Shown piece after piece: positions 40,736-49,755 of a stretch of 62,466 bases of DNA. Positions within the stretch are counted from its first letter, which is position 1. Each line of letters starts with the position of its first letter. The stretch is from assembly GCF_006228125.1 (NCBI RefSeq), contig NZ_VDFY01000231.1:1-62466 (forward strand). Direction: 5' to 3'. The notes beneath the pieces were generated by a model, which saw nothing but the letters and a program-made list of their open reading frames with translations, had not been told where the DNA came from and did not search any database. The DNA is from Micromonospora orduensis (GTDB taxonomy: Bacteria > Actinomycetota > Actinomycetes > Mycobacteriales > Micromonosporaceae). The translations under genes and the position numbers were made by a program.

Positions 40736-42073
40736 GTGACCGACATCGTTTCCGCCGGATCTGGCCGTTACCCGGCCGACGCGCCGGCCTCCGAGGCCCT
40801 GTTCGACCGCGCCCGCGCCATCGTGCCGGGCGGGGTGAACTCTCCCGTGCGTGCCTTCCAGGCGGTCGGCGGCACCCCACGCTTCATGGTCCGCGGCGAG
40901 GGCGCGTGGCTGTACGACGCCGACGACCGCCGCTACGTCGACCTGGTCTGTTCGTGGGGTCCGCTGATCCTCGGGCACGCCCACCCGGAGGTGGTGGACG
41001 CCGTGCAGGCCGCCGCCGCCCGGGGCACCAGCTTCGGCACCCCCACCCCCGGCGAGGTGGAGTTGGCCGCCGAGCTCGTCGACCGGACGCCGATGGAGCA
41101 GGTACGCCTGGTCAACTCCGGCACCGAGGCGACCATGTCGGCGATCCGGCTGGCTCGCGGCTTCACCGGCCGCTCCAAGATCGTCAAGTTCGCGGGCTGC
41201 TACCACGGGCACGTGGACGCGCTGCTCGCGTCCGCCGGGTCCGGCGTGGCCACCCTCGGCCTGCCCGACTCGCCCGGCGTGACCGGCGCGGCGGCCAGCG
41301 AGACGATCGTCCTGCCGTACAACGACATCCGCGCCGTCGAGGAGGCGTTCGCCGCCGAGGGCCCGCACATCGCCGCGGTGATCACCGAGGCGGCCGCCGG
41401 CAACATGGGCGTGGTGGCCCCCCGCGACGGCTTCAACCAGCAGCTCGCCCGGATCGCCCACGCGCACGGCGCGCTGCTCGTGGTGGACGAGGTGATGACC
41501 GGGTTCCGGGTCTCCCGCGCCGGGTGGCACGGCCTCGACGCCTCCGACGCCGACCTGTGGACGTACGGCAAGGTCATGGGTGGTGGCCTGCCCGCCGCCG
41601 CGTTCGGGGGGCGCGCGGAGATCATGGCGCGTCTCGCGCCGGCCGGCCCGGTGTACCAGGCCGGCACGCTCTCCGGTAACCCGCTCGCCTGCGCCGCCGG
41701 CCTGGCCACGCTGCGGCTCGCCGACGACGCGCTCTACCGACGCCTCGACGACACGGCCGCCGTCGTGGGCAAGCTCGCGTCCGACGCGCTGGCCGCCGCC
41801 GGGGTCCCGCACCGGCTGTCGTACGCGGGCAGCATGTTCTCGATCTTCTTCACCGACGCCGACGTCGTGGACTACGACAGCGCCCGCACCCAGCAGGTGC
41901 CGGCGTTCAAGGCGTTCTTCCACGCGATGCTCGCCGCTGGCGTCTACCTGCCGCCGAGCGCGTTCGAGTCGTGGTTCGTGTCGGCGGCGCTCGACGACGC
42001 CGCTCTGGAGCACATCGCGGCAGCGCTGCCGACGGCGGCGAACGCGGCGGCGGCGGCTGGTCACGGGGGGTAG
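40736..42073 (+). CDS. hemL: Glutamate-1-semialdehyde 2,1-aminomutase HemL
   Basis: A 445-residue PLP enzyme that converts glutamate-1-semialdehyde to 5-aminolevulinate in C5-pathway heme and corrin synthesis. Family motifs are clear: IVPGGVNSPVRAFQAVGGTP, YDADDRRYVDLVCSWGPLIL, SGTEATMSAIRLARGFTGR, DEVMTGFRVSRAGWHG and the PLP lysine region YGKVMGGGLPAAAFGG. GTG start at 40736. It heads a six-gene cluster whose order (aminomutase, phosphatase, thioredoxin-like, ccdA, resB, ccsB) matches the mycobacterial arrangement, linking heme supply to cytochrome c assembly. Confidence 0.96.
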   Translation: MTDIVSAGSGRYPADAPASEALFDRARAIVPGGVNSPVRAFQAVGGTPRFMVRGEGAWLYDADDRRYVDLVCSWGPLILGHAHPEVVDAVQAAAARGTSFGTPTPGEVELAAELVDRTPMEQVRLVNSGTEATMSAIRLARGFTGRSKIVKFAGCYHGHVDALLASAGSGVATLGLPDSPGVTGAAASETIVLPYNDIRAVEEAFAAEGPHIAAVITEAAAGNMGVVAPRDGFNQQLARIAHAHGALLVVDEVMTGFRVSRAGWHGLDASDADLWTYGKVMGGGLPAAAFGGRAEIMARLAPAGPVYQAGTLSGNPLACAAGLATLRLADDALYRRLDDTAAVVGKLASDALAAAGVPHRLSYAGSMFSIFFTDADVVDYDSARTQQVPAFKAFFHAMLAAGVYLPPSAFESWFVSAALDDAALEHIAAALPTAANAAAAAGHGG

Positions 42074-42079
42074 TCAACG

Positions 42080-42727
42080 GTGAGCAAGACGGTGGTCCAC
42101 GTGCTCCGGCACGGTGAGGTGCACAATCCCAACCAGATCCTGTACGGGCGGCTGCCCGGTTTCCGCCTGTCCGAGCTGGGCGTGCAGATGGCCAAGGCCG
42201 CCGCGGAGGGCCTCGCCGAGCGGGAGATCGTGCACGTGGTGGCCAGCCCGCTGGAACGCGCCCAGCAGACCGCCGAGCCGATCGCCGCCCAGTTCGGGCT
42301 GCCGGTCGGGGTGGACGAGCGGCTGATCGAGAGCGCCAACTGGTTCGAGGGCAAGAAGGTCTCCCCGGGTGACGGGTCGTTCCGCGACCCGCGCAACTGG
42401 TGGGTGCTGCGCGACCCGGTGACGCCGTCCTGGGGTGAGGCGTACCGGGTGATCGCCGAGCGGATGTTCGCGGCCGTGCACGCCGCCCGGGTGGCCGCCG
42501 AGGGGCGCGAGGCGGTACTGGTGTCGCACCAGCTCCCGATCTGGACGCTGCGCCGTTACGTCGAGCGCAAGCGGCTCTGGCACGACCCGCGTAAGCGGCA
42601 GTGCGGGCTGGCCAGCCTCACGTCGTTCCACTTCGACGGCGCGAAGGTGGTGGGCATCGGCTACCGCGAGCCGGCCGCGCACCTGATCGCTCTCTCCGCG
42701 ACAGCCCGGACGGCCAAGGGGGCCTGA
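42080..42727 (+). CDS. Histidine phosphatase family protein
   Basis: A 215-residue phosphoglycerate-mutase-like phosphatase. The phosphohistidine motif is VLRHGEVHNP; the second catalytic patch includes ASPLERAQQTAEP, and the late His is in VLVSHQLPIW. The substrate is unknown. The gene is conserved in this position in actinobacterial hemL-cytochrome c clusters, but its link to cytochrome maturation is not established. GTG start 6 bp after the hemL stop. The stop overlaps the next start (TGATG). Confidence 0.9.
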   Translation: MSKTVVHVLRHGEVHNPNQILYGRLPGFRLSELGVQMAKAAAEGLAEREIVHVVASPLERAQQTAEPIAAQFGLPVGVDERLIESANWFEGKKVSPGDGSFRDPRNWWVLRDPVTPSWGEAYRVIAERMFAAVHAARVAAEGREAVLVSHQLPIWTLRRYVERKRLWHDPRKRQCGLASLTSFHFDGAKVVGIGYREPAAHLIALSATARTAKGA

Positions 42728-43293
42728 TGAACGCCCGGAGGTGGACCGCCGGTCTGCTCGCCGCCGTCGCGGCGGTTGCGCTGGCCGGCTGCACGTCGAA
42801 GGGGCAGGAGAAGGCCTGCACGACCACCACCGACGGCATCATCGAGTGCGCCCCGGACCAGCGCTCCGCCCCTCCGAAGCTCGCCGGTGAGCTGCTCACC
42901 GGCGGCACCTACGACGTCAACCAGGCCCGTGGACAGGTCGTGGTGGTCAACTTCTGGGGCTCCTGGTGCGCGCCGTGCCGGGCCGAGGCCGACGACCTGG
43001 AGGCCACCTACCAGGCCACGAAGGCCTCCGGGGTGATGTTCCTCGGCATCAACGTCCAGGACCAGCGGGACAAGGCCAAGGCGTTCGAGGAGGGCCGGGT
43101 CACCTATCCGAGCCTCTTCGACCCGTCCAGCCGGTTGGCGCTCGACCTGGACATCCCACCGAACACGGTCCCGGCGACGGTGGTGCTCGACCGGGAGGGT
43201 CGGACCGCCGCCGTGATCCGGGCAGCGGTCAAGCAGGAGGGCCTGCAACCGATCGTCGAGCGGATCGCCGCCGAGAAGCCGGCCCCGAACTGA
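42727..43293 (+). CDS. TlpA/ResA-like thiol-disulfide lipoprotein
   Basis: A 188-residue extracytoplasmic thioredoxin. Signal peptide with lipobox (LLAAVAAVALAGC) anchors it outside the membrane. The redox motif is NFWGSWCAPCRAEADDLE, and cis-Pro is in PPNTVPATVVLD. It should reduce the apocytochrome c CXXCH disulfide before heme attachment, with electrons from CcdA, encoded next. One-base overlaps (TGATG) on both sides indicate coupled translation. Confidence 0.94.
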   Translation: MNARRWTAGLLAAVAAVALAGCTSKGQEKACTTTTDGIIECAPDQRSAPPKLAGELLTGGTYDVNQARGQVVVVNFWGSWCAPCRAEADDLEATYQATKASGVMFLGINVQDQRDKAKAFEEGRVTYPSLFDPSSRLALDLDIPPNTVPATVVLDREGRTAAVIRAAVKQEGLQPIVERIAAEKPAPN

Positions 43294-44111
43294 TGGGCGA
43301 GACGTTCCGGGAGTTGGCCCTGAGCGGGCCGCTGCTGCTCGCCATCGGCGCGGCGGCGCTCGCCGGCCTGGTCAGCTTCCTGTCCCCGTGCGTGCTCCCG
43401 CTGGTCCCCGGCTACCTGTCGTACGTCACGGGTCTGGCCGGCGCGGACCTCGATGGCCGCCGACCTCCGGCGGATCCGGCGCCCGGCGGCGCCGGCGGCG
43501 TCGCGGTCCGGGAGCGGACCGCGGCGGCGGCCGTCAAGGGCCGGGTGCTCGCGGGCACGTTGCTCTTCATCGCCGGGTTCACCGTCGTCTTCGTCGCCAC
43601 CGCGATCCTGTTCGCCGGCATCGGCCGGGTCTTCTTCGAGTACGAGCGGCAGCTGGAGATCGTCGTCGGCGCGCTGATCATCGTGCTCGGGCTGGGCTAC
43701 CTCGGGATGATCCCCGCCCTGCAACGGGAGTTCCGGATCTCCCGGCTGCCGTCGGCCGGGCTGCTCGGCGCGCCGGTCTTCGGCGCGGTCTTCGCGCTGA
43801 GCTGGGTGCCCTGCACCGGCCCGACGCTCGGCGCGGTGATGGGAATGGCGGCCACCAGCGGCCAGAGCGACCGTGCCGTGGTGCTCGCCGTGGCGTACTG
43901 CCTCGGGCTGGGGCTACCGTTCGTCGTGTTCGGGCTGGGCTTCCAGCGCCTGCTCGGCGTCTTCCGCGCCATCCGGCGCAACAGCCGCTGGGTCACCCGG
44001 GTCGGCGGCGCCCTGCTCATCCTGATCGGCTTGGCGCTGGTCACCGGCGGATGGCAGAGCTTCGTGATCTGGTTGCAGACCACCGTCGGGGTGGGCGAGG
44101 TGAGCATCTGA
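43293..44111 (+). CDS. ccdA: Cytochrome c biogenesis protein CcdA
   Basis: A 272-residue membrane protein with about six helices that carries reductant from cytoplasmic thioredoxin to the extracytoplasmic TlpA/ResA protein. The two redox cysteines are in VSFLSPCVLPLVPGYLSYVT and ALSWVPCTGPTLGAVMG. A loop of about 35 residues (RRPPADPAPGGAGGVAVRER) between the first helices is longer than in Bacillus CcdA. TGATG overlaps link it to both neighbours. Confidence 0.95.
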   Translation: MGETFRELALSGPLLLAIGAAALAGLVSFLSPCVLPLVPGYLSYVTGLAGADLDGRRPPADPAPGGAGGVAVRERTAAAAVKGRVLAGTLLFIAGFTVVFVATAILFAGIGRVFFEYERQLEIVVGALIIVLGLGYLGMIPALQREFRISRLPSAGLLGAPVFGAVFALSWVPCTGPTLGAVMGMAATSGQSDRAVVLAVAYCLGLGLPFVVFGLGFQRLLGVFRAIRRNSRWVTRVGGALLILIGLALVTGGWQSFVIWLQTTVGVGEVSI

Positions 44112-45766
44112 TGACGGTCGTCGACGACCGGCCGGAGGCCGAGGCCCCGGCGCCCCGGCGCCGGCCCAACCGGTTGCTGGCCCTGCTGCGCAACTCGTGG
44201 CGGCAGCTCACCAGCATGCGTACGGCGCTGATCCTGCTCTTCCTGCTCGCGGTCGCCGCCATCCCCGGCTCGGTGCTGCCGCAGCGCGGGATCAGCCCGG
44301 AAAAGGTCAACGAGTACTTCGTCGACCATCCGGACTGGGCGCCCCGACTGGACCGGATCGGCGCGTTCGAGGTCTTCGGCTCGGTCTGGTTCTCCGCCAT
44401 CTACCTGCTGCTGTTCACCTCGCTGATCGGCTGCATCACGCCCCGGCTGCGCGATCACGTCCGGGCGCTGCGGTCCCGGCCGCCGGTCGCGCCGAAGCGG
44501 CTGGCGCGGCTGCCGCAGCACACCGTGCTGCCCGCCCCGGCCGGCGGCGCGACGGCCGTCGCCGAGGTGCTGCGCAAGCGGCGCTGGCGCGTCGAGGTCC
44601 GCGGCGACGAGGTCTCCGCCGAGAAGGGCTACCTCAAGGAGACAGGCAACCTGCTGTTCCACACCTCGCTCATCGCGGTGCTGATCGGCGTGGCGCTCGG
44701 CTCCTGGTACGGCTGGAGCGGCAACCGCCTGCTGGTGGCGGGCGCGGACAACGCGTTCTGCAACACCCGTCAGCAGTACGCCGAGGCGAAGCTCGGCCCC
44801 CGGGTGGACAGCGCCGACCTGCCCCGCTTCTGCCTGCGGCTGGACGACTTCCAGGCCCGGTTCCTGGACAGCGGTCAGCCCGAGTTCTTCAACGCCACGG
44901 TGACCGTGGACGGCCCCGACGAGCCGACCCGTCGGGCGGACTTCTCGGTGAACTCGCCGCTGCGCCTGAACGACGCGAGCGTCTACCTGCTCGGCCACGG
45001 GTACGCCCCGGTGATCCGCTACACCGACCGGTTCGGTCGCAGCCAGACCAGCACCACGCCCTTCCTGACCACCGGCGACATGGGCCTCACCAGCGAGGGC
45101 CTGGCCGCCTTCCCGGACGCGAACGTCGATCCGAAGACCGGCCAGCGCGCACCGGACCAGCAGATGGCGTTCACCGGCATCTACCTGCCGACCGCGCCGC
45201 AGCAGGCACCCTTCGTCCGCTCCGAGTACCCGACCGAGCGCAACCCGACGCTGAACCTGGTCGCCTACCGGGGCAACCTCGGCCTGGACGCCGGCATCCC
45301 CGGCTCGGTCTACCAACTCGACCAGCGGCAGGTACGCGCCGGCAAGGTCAAGGAGGTCGGCACCAGGCTGCTCCGCAAGGGGGAGAGCTGGACGCTCGAC
45401 GACGGCACCACTGTCGAGTTTGTGGGCACCGAGCGGTACGTCACGCTCTCCGTCCGGCACGATCCCGGCTCGACGCCGCTGCTGGTGAGCTGCGGCGCCC
45501 TGCTGGTCGGGTTGATGGGCTCGCTGTTCGGTAAGCGCCGCCGGGTCTTCTTCCGGGTGGTGCCCGCCGACCCGGCGGATGGATCTCCGACGGGCGGTAG
45601 TAGCTTGATGGAGGCCGGTGGGTTGCCGCGCACCGACTATCCAGGGTTCGCCGACGAGTTCGCCCAGCTCGTCACCGCCGTGAACGGTGCCGACGGGACT
45701 GCCGAGCGGGCCGACACCGACGCTGACTCCAGCGACCGGGCCGGTGTGCGAGAAGGGACCGAGTGA
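44111..45766 (+). CDS. resB: Cytochrome c biogenesis protein ResB
   Basis: A 551-residue component of the System II heme lyase with CcsB. Three early helices (TALILLFLLAVAAIPGSVLP; FSAIYLLLFTSLIGCITPRL; LLFHTSLIAVLIGVALGSWY) and a late one (LLVSCGALLVGLMGSLFG) flank a large extracytoplasmic domain (about 205-455). IPGSVLPQR and GNLLFHTSL are family signatures. The 70-residue C-terminal tail is cytoplasmic and acidic. Start ATG overlaps the ccdA stop. Confidence 0.95.
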   Translation: MTVVDDRPEAEAPAPRRRPNRLLALLRNSWRQLTSMRTALILLFLLAVAAIPGSVLPQRGISPEKVNEYFVDHPDWAPRLDRIGAFEVFGSVWFSAIYLLLFTSLIGCITPRLRDHVRALRSRPPVAPKRLARLPQHTVLPAPAGGATAVAEVLRKRRWRVEVRGDEVSAEKGYLKETGNLLFHTSLIAVLIGVALGSWYGWSGNRLLVAGADNAFCNTRQQYAEAKLGPRVDSADLPRFCLRLDDFQARFLDSGQPEFFNATVTVDGPDEPTRRADFSVNSPLRLNDASVYLLGHGYAPVIRYTDRFGRSQTSTTPFLTTGDMGLTSEGLAAFPDANVDPKTGQRAPDQQMAFTGIYLPTAPQQAPFVRSEYPTERNPTLNLVAYRGNLGLDAGIPGSVYQLDQRQVRAGKVKEVGTRLLRKGESWTLDDGTTVEFVGTERYVTLSVRHDPGSTPLLVSCGALLVGLMGSLFGKRRRVFFRVVPADPADGSPTGGSSLMEAGGLPRTDYPGFADEFAQLVTAVNGADGTAERADTDADSSDRAGVREGTE

Positions 45767-46743
45767 TGTCCGCGCTCTCCGACAATCTGGTGACCTTCGC
45801 GATCCTGACGTACCTGATCGCGATGATCAGTCACGCCGTCGAGTACGCGCTGGGCAACGCGCGTACCCGGGTCGCCGTGGCGTCGCCCGCCCGCGAGCTG
45901 GTGGGGGCGGGGGTCGGCGGTGGCGGTGGCGTCATCCCGGCGCCGCCCGCGCCGGTCCCGCCGACGGTCGACGGCGCGGCGCGTCGGGCCCGGATCGCCG
46001 GCCTGGTCGCGGTGGGGGCCACCGCGGTGGCCGCCGTGCTGCACCTCGCGGCGCTTGTCACGCGGGGTCTGGCCGCCGACCGGATGCCCTGGGGCAACAT
46101 GTACGAGTTCGTGCTCACGGTGACGTTCATCGGGGTCGCGGCCTGGCTGGTGGTGCTCTGGAAGCGGCCGTCGCTGCGCAAGCTCGGGCTGTTCCTCACC
46201 CTGGTGATGGTGCTGCTGGTGGCCACCGCCGAGCTGGTGCTGTACGTGCCGATCGTGCCGCTGGTGCCGGCCCTGAACTCGTACTGGTTCGTCATCCACG
46301 TGTCGACGATCGTCTTCGCGTCGGGCATCTTCCTGCTCGGCGTGGTGCCGGCGGTCGGCTTCCTGATGCGCGGCGGGTACGAGCAGGGCAAGCGGAGCTT
46401 CCCGTACACCCTCGCGAAGCGGCTGCCCGGCGCGGCCGGCCTGGAGCGGCTGACCTTCACGCTGCACGCCTTCGCGTTCCCGATCTTCACGTTCGCGGTG
46501 ATCGCCGGCGCGATCTGGGCCGAGGCGGCCTGGGGTCGGCCGTGGGGCTGGGACCCGAAGGAGACCTGGGCGTTCATCTCCTGGGTCGTGTACGCCGGTT
46601 ACCTGCACGCACGGGCCACGCCCAGCGTCAAGCGCAACGTGGCCACCTGGATCGCGGTGCTCGGCTTCCTCACCATGCTGATGAACCTGTTCGGCGTGAA
46701 CATCTTCTTCACCGGCCTGCACTCGTACGGCGGGCTGGACTGA
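45766..46743 (+). CDS. ccsB: Cytochrome c biogenesis protein CcsB/CcsA
   Basis: A 325-residue heme lyase/exporter with about eight helices. The WWD heme-handling signature is visible as WGWDPKETWAFISWVVYAGY (residues about 262-281), with conserved His residues in VIHVSTIVF and TLHAFAFPIF and later HARATP. It works with ResB to deliver heme to apocytochrome c outside the membrane. ATG 45766 overlaps the resB stop as TGATG; a GTG one codon earlier is possible. A strong hairpin ends the operon. Confidence 0.95.
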   Translation: MSALSDNLVTFAILTYLIAMISHAVEYALGNARTRVAVASPARELVGAGVGGGGGVIPAPPAPVPPTVDGAARRARIAGLVAVGATAVAAVLHLAALVTRGLAADRMPWGNMYEFVLTVTFIGVAAWLVVLWKRPSLRKLGLFLTLVMVLLVATAELVLYVPIVPLVPALNSYWFVIHVSTIVFASGIFLLGVVPAVGFLMRGGYEQGKRSFPYTLAKRLPGAAGLERLTFTLHAFAFPIFTFAVIAGAIWAEAAWGRPWGWDPKETWAFISWVVYAGYLHARATPSVKRNVATWIAVLGFLTMLMNLFGVNIFFTGLHSYGGLD

Positions 46744-46750
46744 CCCTTCG

Positions 46751-46798
46751 ACGGCGCGCGGGCCGGCCACGGATACGTCCGTGACCGGCCCGCGCCGT
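46751..46798. terminator. Strong hairpin terminator after ccsB
   Basis: A long stem is formed by 46751-46773 (ACGGCGCGCGGGCCGGCCAC, then GGA) and 46778-46798 (TCCGTGACCGGCCCGCGCCG, then T), with a 4-nt loop, a 2-nt bulge and one wobble pair. It lies between convergent genes and can serve both. No T-run follows. Confidence 0.75.
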
Positions 46799-46812
46799 TC
46801 TGCCGGGCTCGG

Positions 46813-48174
46813 TCAGCTCACCGTGACCGGGGCGACGTCGTTGCCCGGGTTGTCGTCCACCCGCGGGTACCGCTCGGCTGGCTGGATCTCGCCGGGGGTG
46901 CCCGGCAGGCTGTCGATCCGCAGGTCGAACGCGGCCGTGTAGCTGGTGCCGGCGGGGAAGACCGGCCCCGGCCCGTTGCAGTACCAGGTCGCCGGGGCGT
47001 CGCCGCCCTCATCCTCGCTGCCGGCCGGCCAGCAGCCCGACGGGCTGCTCAGCACGGTGACCCCGGCGGGCAGGGTGAAGAGCAGAGCGCCGACGCCGCC
47101 TCCGGAGTTGGTGGCGTCCGGCACGCCGGGACCCTCGTTGCGCAGGCCCACCGTGACCCGCACGGTGTCACCGACCGCTCCGGCCACGGTCGCGCCCTGG
47201 GCGGCGATGTCGAACGCCCCCTGCACCTCGCGCAGGTAGGTCTGGCCGCCGGCGCCGCTCGCCTCGACCGGGATCACGCCGAGCGGTGCCCCGACCGCCC
47301 GCAGGCGCAGCGCCTGGTCCGCGTCACGGCTCTTGAGCTTCACACCGCTCGGGAGCGGACCGGCGCTGGCCAGCGGCTCCACGAACTGGGTGATCCGCTT
47401 GCTGCCGAGGGTGGCCGGGCCGACCGTGGTGGCGAGCCCGCCCCGCAGTTCGTGCCGCTGGCCGGGCGCGAAGGTGCCCCGCACGGTGCAGACGGCCACC
47501 GTGGCGAGCACCTGGTCGGTGCCGTAACGGCAGTTGCGGTAGCTGATTGGCACGAGGCCGACCGGGAAGCGCATGGTGAGCCGCAGGTCGACGGCCGGCT
47601 GGTCGCCGGCGTTGACCACGGCCACCGGTACGGCAAGCGTGTCGCCCACCTCGACGCCTGTCACGTACGTGTCGACCATGTCGAGCAGGTCGGGCCCGGA
47701 CCGCACGGTGACCGTCGCCTGCTGGGCGTACGCCTCGGTCTGTTCGCCGAGCGCCGTGTAGTCGAGCGTGCCGGTCGCGCCGTCGACCGCGCCCGGCGCG
47801 GCCCGGAACACCACAGGCACGGTGCCGGTGAGCGTGCCGAAGTCGTCGACGGCGTCGGCCGGCATCGGGCAGGTCACCGAGGTGGCCTCGGTGACGCACC
47901 AGTCGGGGAAGCTGGCGGTGGCCACGCCGGCCAGGCCGGCCAGGTCGATGCTCACCCGGGGCTGGGTGGCCCCGGTGCTGGTCAGGGTGAGCGGCACCGT
48001 CCGGGCGGGAGCAGCGGGGCCGCCGACCGTCAGGTCCCCCAGCCAGCCGCTGACCCAGCCGGGGTCGTCGACCGCGACGGCTGGCGCTGCCGTCGCACCG
48101 ACCCCCGCGGCGGTCACGACCAGCGCGGTGAGCCCGCGCAGGAGCCGGCCACGCGTAACGTGCACAGATCTCAT
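46813..48174 (-). CDS. Secreted protein with immunoglobulin-like (DUF11-type) repeats
   Basis: A 453-residue exported protein. Signal peptide: LLRGLTALVVTAAGVGATAA with cleavage near APAVAV. The mature part contains beta-rich segments with DUF11-like phrasing (VAVVNAGDQPAVDLRLTMRF, PVGLVPISYRNCRYG; VTVGLRNEGPGVPDATNSGG, GALLFTLPAGVTVLSSPSGC). Paired cysteines probably form disulfides. No LPXTG signal or membrane anchor is seen at the C-terminus (DDNPGNDVAPVTVS), so it is released or bound non-covalently to the wall. Function unknown. It converges on ccsB across a hairpin. Confidence 0.8.
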   Translation of the reverse strand: MRSVHVTRGRLLRGLTALVVTAAGVGATAAPAVAVDDPGWVSGWLGDLTVGGPAAPARTVPLTLTSTGATQPRVSIDLAGLAGVATASFPDWCVTEATSVTCPMPADAVDDFGTLTGTVPVVFRAAPGAVDGATGTLDYTALGEQTEAYAQQATVTVRSGPDLLDMVDTYVTGVEVGDTLAVPVAVVNAGDQPAVDLRLTMRFPVGLVPISYRNCRYGTDQVLATVAVCTVRGTFAPGQRHELRGGLATTVGPATLGSKRITQFVEPLASAGPLPSGVKLKSRDADQALRLRAVGAPLGVIPVEASGAGGQTYLREVQGAFDIAAQGATVAGAVGDTVRVTVGLRNEGPGVPDATNSGGGVGALLFTLPAGVTVLSSPSGCWPAGSEDEGGDAPATWYCNGPGPVFPAGTSYTAAFDLRIDSLPGTPGEIQPAERYPRVDDNPGNDVAPVTVS

Positions 48175-48250
48175 CGATCTCCTTGGGAAGGGATGAGCCG
48201 ATCGGGAGAAGCCGGGACCGCATCACCCGACCCGACCGGCATCCATGATC

Positions 48251-48526
48251 TTAGAGATCGCCTGTGACAGTTCTCGATCGGTCGACCGGGCCGCGATCCC
48301 CTGCGAAACGGGCCTCGGCCGGCGGCCGCCGCGCCGGCCGCCAGGCGCGTAGAGCCCGCTCGACCTGGATGGTGACCTGATAGGACACCTCGGGCAGGTC
48401 GGCCAGCTCGATCCGCTCGCCCCGCAGCGCCACCTGCGCGTGCAGCTCCCGGGCGATGGTGTCGCGCAGCTCGACCAGCAGGGGCGACAACCCGTCCGGG
48501 TCGCCGACGACGTACGCGTCCGACAT
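48251..48526 (-). CDS. Conserved hypothetical protein (91 residues)
   Basis: A small soluble protein (SDAYVVGDPDGLSPLLVELR, then DTIARELHAQVALRGERIEL) with regular amphipathic character and an Arg/Pro-rich C-terminal third (RALRAWRPARRPPAEARFAG). No known domain is recognised. The ATG at 48526 follows GGGGG closely. A longer frame upstream to 48757 crosses a region without coding character. It lies between the secreted protein and the MarR gene, on the same strand as both, without clear co-transcription. Confidence 0.55.
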   Translation of the reverse strand: MSDAYVVGDPDGLSPLLVELRDTIARELHAQVALRGERIELADLPEVSYQVTIQVERALRAWRPARRPPAEARFAGDRGPVDRSRTVTGDL

Positions 48527-48645
48527 GCCCCCAGCCTGCGCCGAGGCACGGCCGTTGCGCCAGGACCGGTGAGATGTGTCCGCAGGGCTTGACCCACTCC
48601 GATGTGGTGGCGTCCTGCGCACCACGTCGGCGATCTGGTGTGGGG

Positions 48646-49122
48646 TCAGCCGCCGAACCAGCCCGGCACGTCGAGGCGGAACCAGTTGGCCGAGGCCATC
48701 GTGCGCAGGTCGTCCTCCAGGGCGGCGACGCGCTCCTCGCCCAGGGCCTCGGCCCACTGCTCGCGCAGCCGGTCGAAGGTCTCCGCCGAGCGGCGTAGCC
48801 CGTCGGCGCCGTGTTCCGTCACCCGGACCAGCCGGCGGCGGGCGTCGGACGGATCGTCGACCCGTTCCAGGTAGCCGACGGCGACCAGCCGGTCGACCGT
48901 CTTGCCGGCCGCCTGCTTGGAGATGCCCAGCCGTTGGCCCAGCTCGGTGGCGGTGGTGCCGTGCACCCCGACGGCCTGCAACACGAAGCCGTGCAACGGG
49001 CGCAGCTCGGGATGCCCCTGCCTGGCCAGTTCGGCGTGCAGGTCGTCGATCAGGGTGCGGAAGCCGGCCAGCAGCAACAGCGGGAGCTGGAAGCCGGGCC
49101 GGGCGGGATCAGCGGTTGCCAT
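48646..49122 (-). CDS. MarR-family transcriptional regulator
   Basis: A 158-residue winged-helix repressor: VHGTTATELGQRLGISKQAA, GKTVDRLVAVGYLERVDDPS and DARRRLVRVTEHGADGLRRS are the recognition helix and wing. It is divergent from an AhpD-like gene; two related palindromes in the 74-bp gap are the likely operators. MarR proteins in such pairs often respond to oxidants or phenolic ligands. The ATG at 49122 is used; a TTG at 49131 would add three residues and run into the first operator. Confidence 0.92.
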   Translation of the reverse strand: MATADPARPGFQLPLLLLAGFRTLIDDLHAELARQGHPELRPLHGFVLQAVGVHGTTATELGQRLGISKQAAGKTVDRLVAVGYLERVDDPSDARRRLVRVTEHGADGLRRSAETFDRLREQWAEALGEERVAALEDDLRTMASANWFRLDVPGWFGG

Positions 49123-49126
49123 GTTC

Positions 49127-49162
49127 GACAACCACGTTTACTATTTCGTCAACCACGTTGAC
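49127..49162. promoter_or_regulatory. Tandem MarR operators
   Basis: A perfect palindrome GTCAAC-CAC-GTTGAC (49148-49162) and a related copy GACAAC-CAC-GTTTAC (49127-49141) share 13 of 15 bases and are spaced 21 bp centre to centre, two helical turns. They sit between divergent start codons, so bound MarR dimers could repress both genes cooperatively. Confidence 0.75.
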
Positions 49163-49196
49163 CATCTTACGGCGCACGCCGTGGAAGCAGGTAACC

Positions 49197-49751
49197 ATGT
49201 CCGTCTTCACCGCCCACACCGCCGAGACCGCACCCACCGCCGCCCGCCGGACCGTCGAGGGCGTACGCGGCCGGTTCGGCTGGCTGCCCACCCCGGTGGC
49301 GCTGATGGCCGAGTCGCCACAGCTGCTCAGCGGCTTCCTCACCGCCAGCGCGGGCTTCGAACAGGCCAGCCTCGCGCCGGTGGAGCGGGAGGTGGTCATC
49401 CTGACCGTCTCCACCTCCCACGAATGCCACGTCTGCGTGGCCATGCACACCGGCAAGATCACCGAGATGGGCGCGAGCGCCGCGCTGATCACCGCGCTGC
49501 GCGCCGGCACGGAGCTTCCCGAGCCGCGACTGGAGGCGCTGCGCCAGTTCACGCTGGCCGTGCTCAGGCACCAGGGCGCGGTGCCCGACGACGAGCTGGA
49601 AGCCTTCCTGGCCTCCGGCTACCAACCCCGGCAGGCGCTGGACGTGGTGCTGGGCGTCGGGGCGTACACCATGTCGACCTTCGCCAATCGGCTCACCCGC
49701 GCGCCGCTCGACCCGCCGCTGGCCGCCCACGCCTGGGCGCCCGCCGCCTGA
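49197..49751 (+). CDS. AhpD-like carboxymuconolactone decarboxylase family protein
   Basis: A 184-residue alkylhydroperoxidase D-like protein. The redox/proton-relay motif is complete: LAPVEREVVILTVSTSHECH then VCVAMHTGKI, giving Glu, CxxC and His in AhpD order. Such proteins reduce peroxides or act as thiol oxidoreductases. MarR control and the CxxC motif suggest an oxidative or electrophile response. ATG 49197 was chosen over a long unsupported upstream frame. Confidence 0.9.
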   Translation: MSVFTAHTAETAPTAARRTVEGVRGRFGWLPTPVALMAESPQLLSGFLTASAGFEQASLAPVEREVVILTVSTSHECHVCVAMHTGKITEMGASAALITALRAGTELPEPRLEALRQFTLAVLRHQGAVPDDELEAFLASGYQPRQALDVVLGVGAYTMSTFANRLTRAPLDPPLAAHAWAPAA

Positions 49752-49755
49752 CTGG

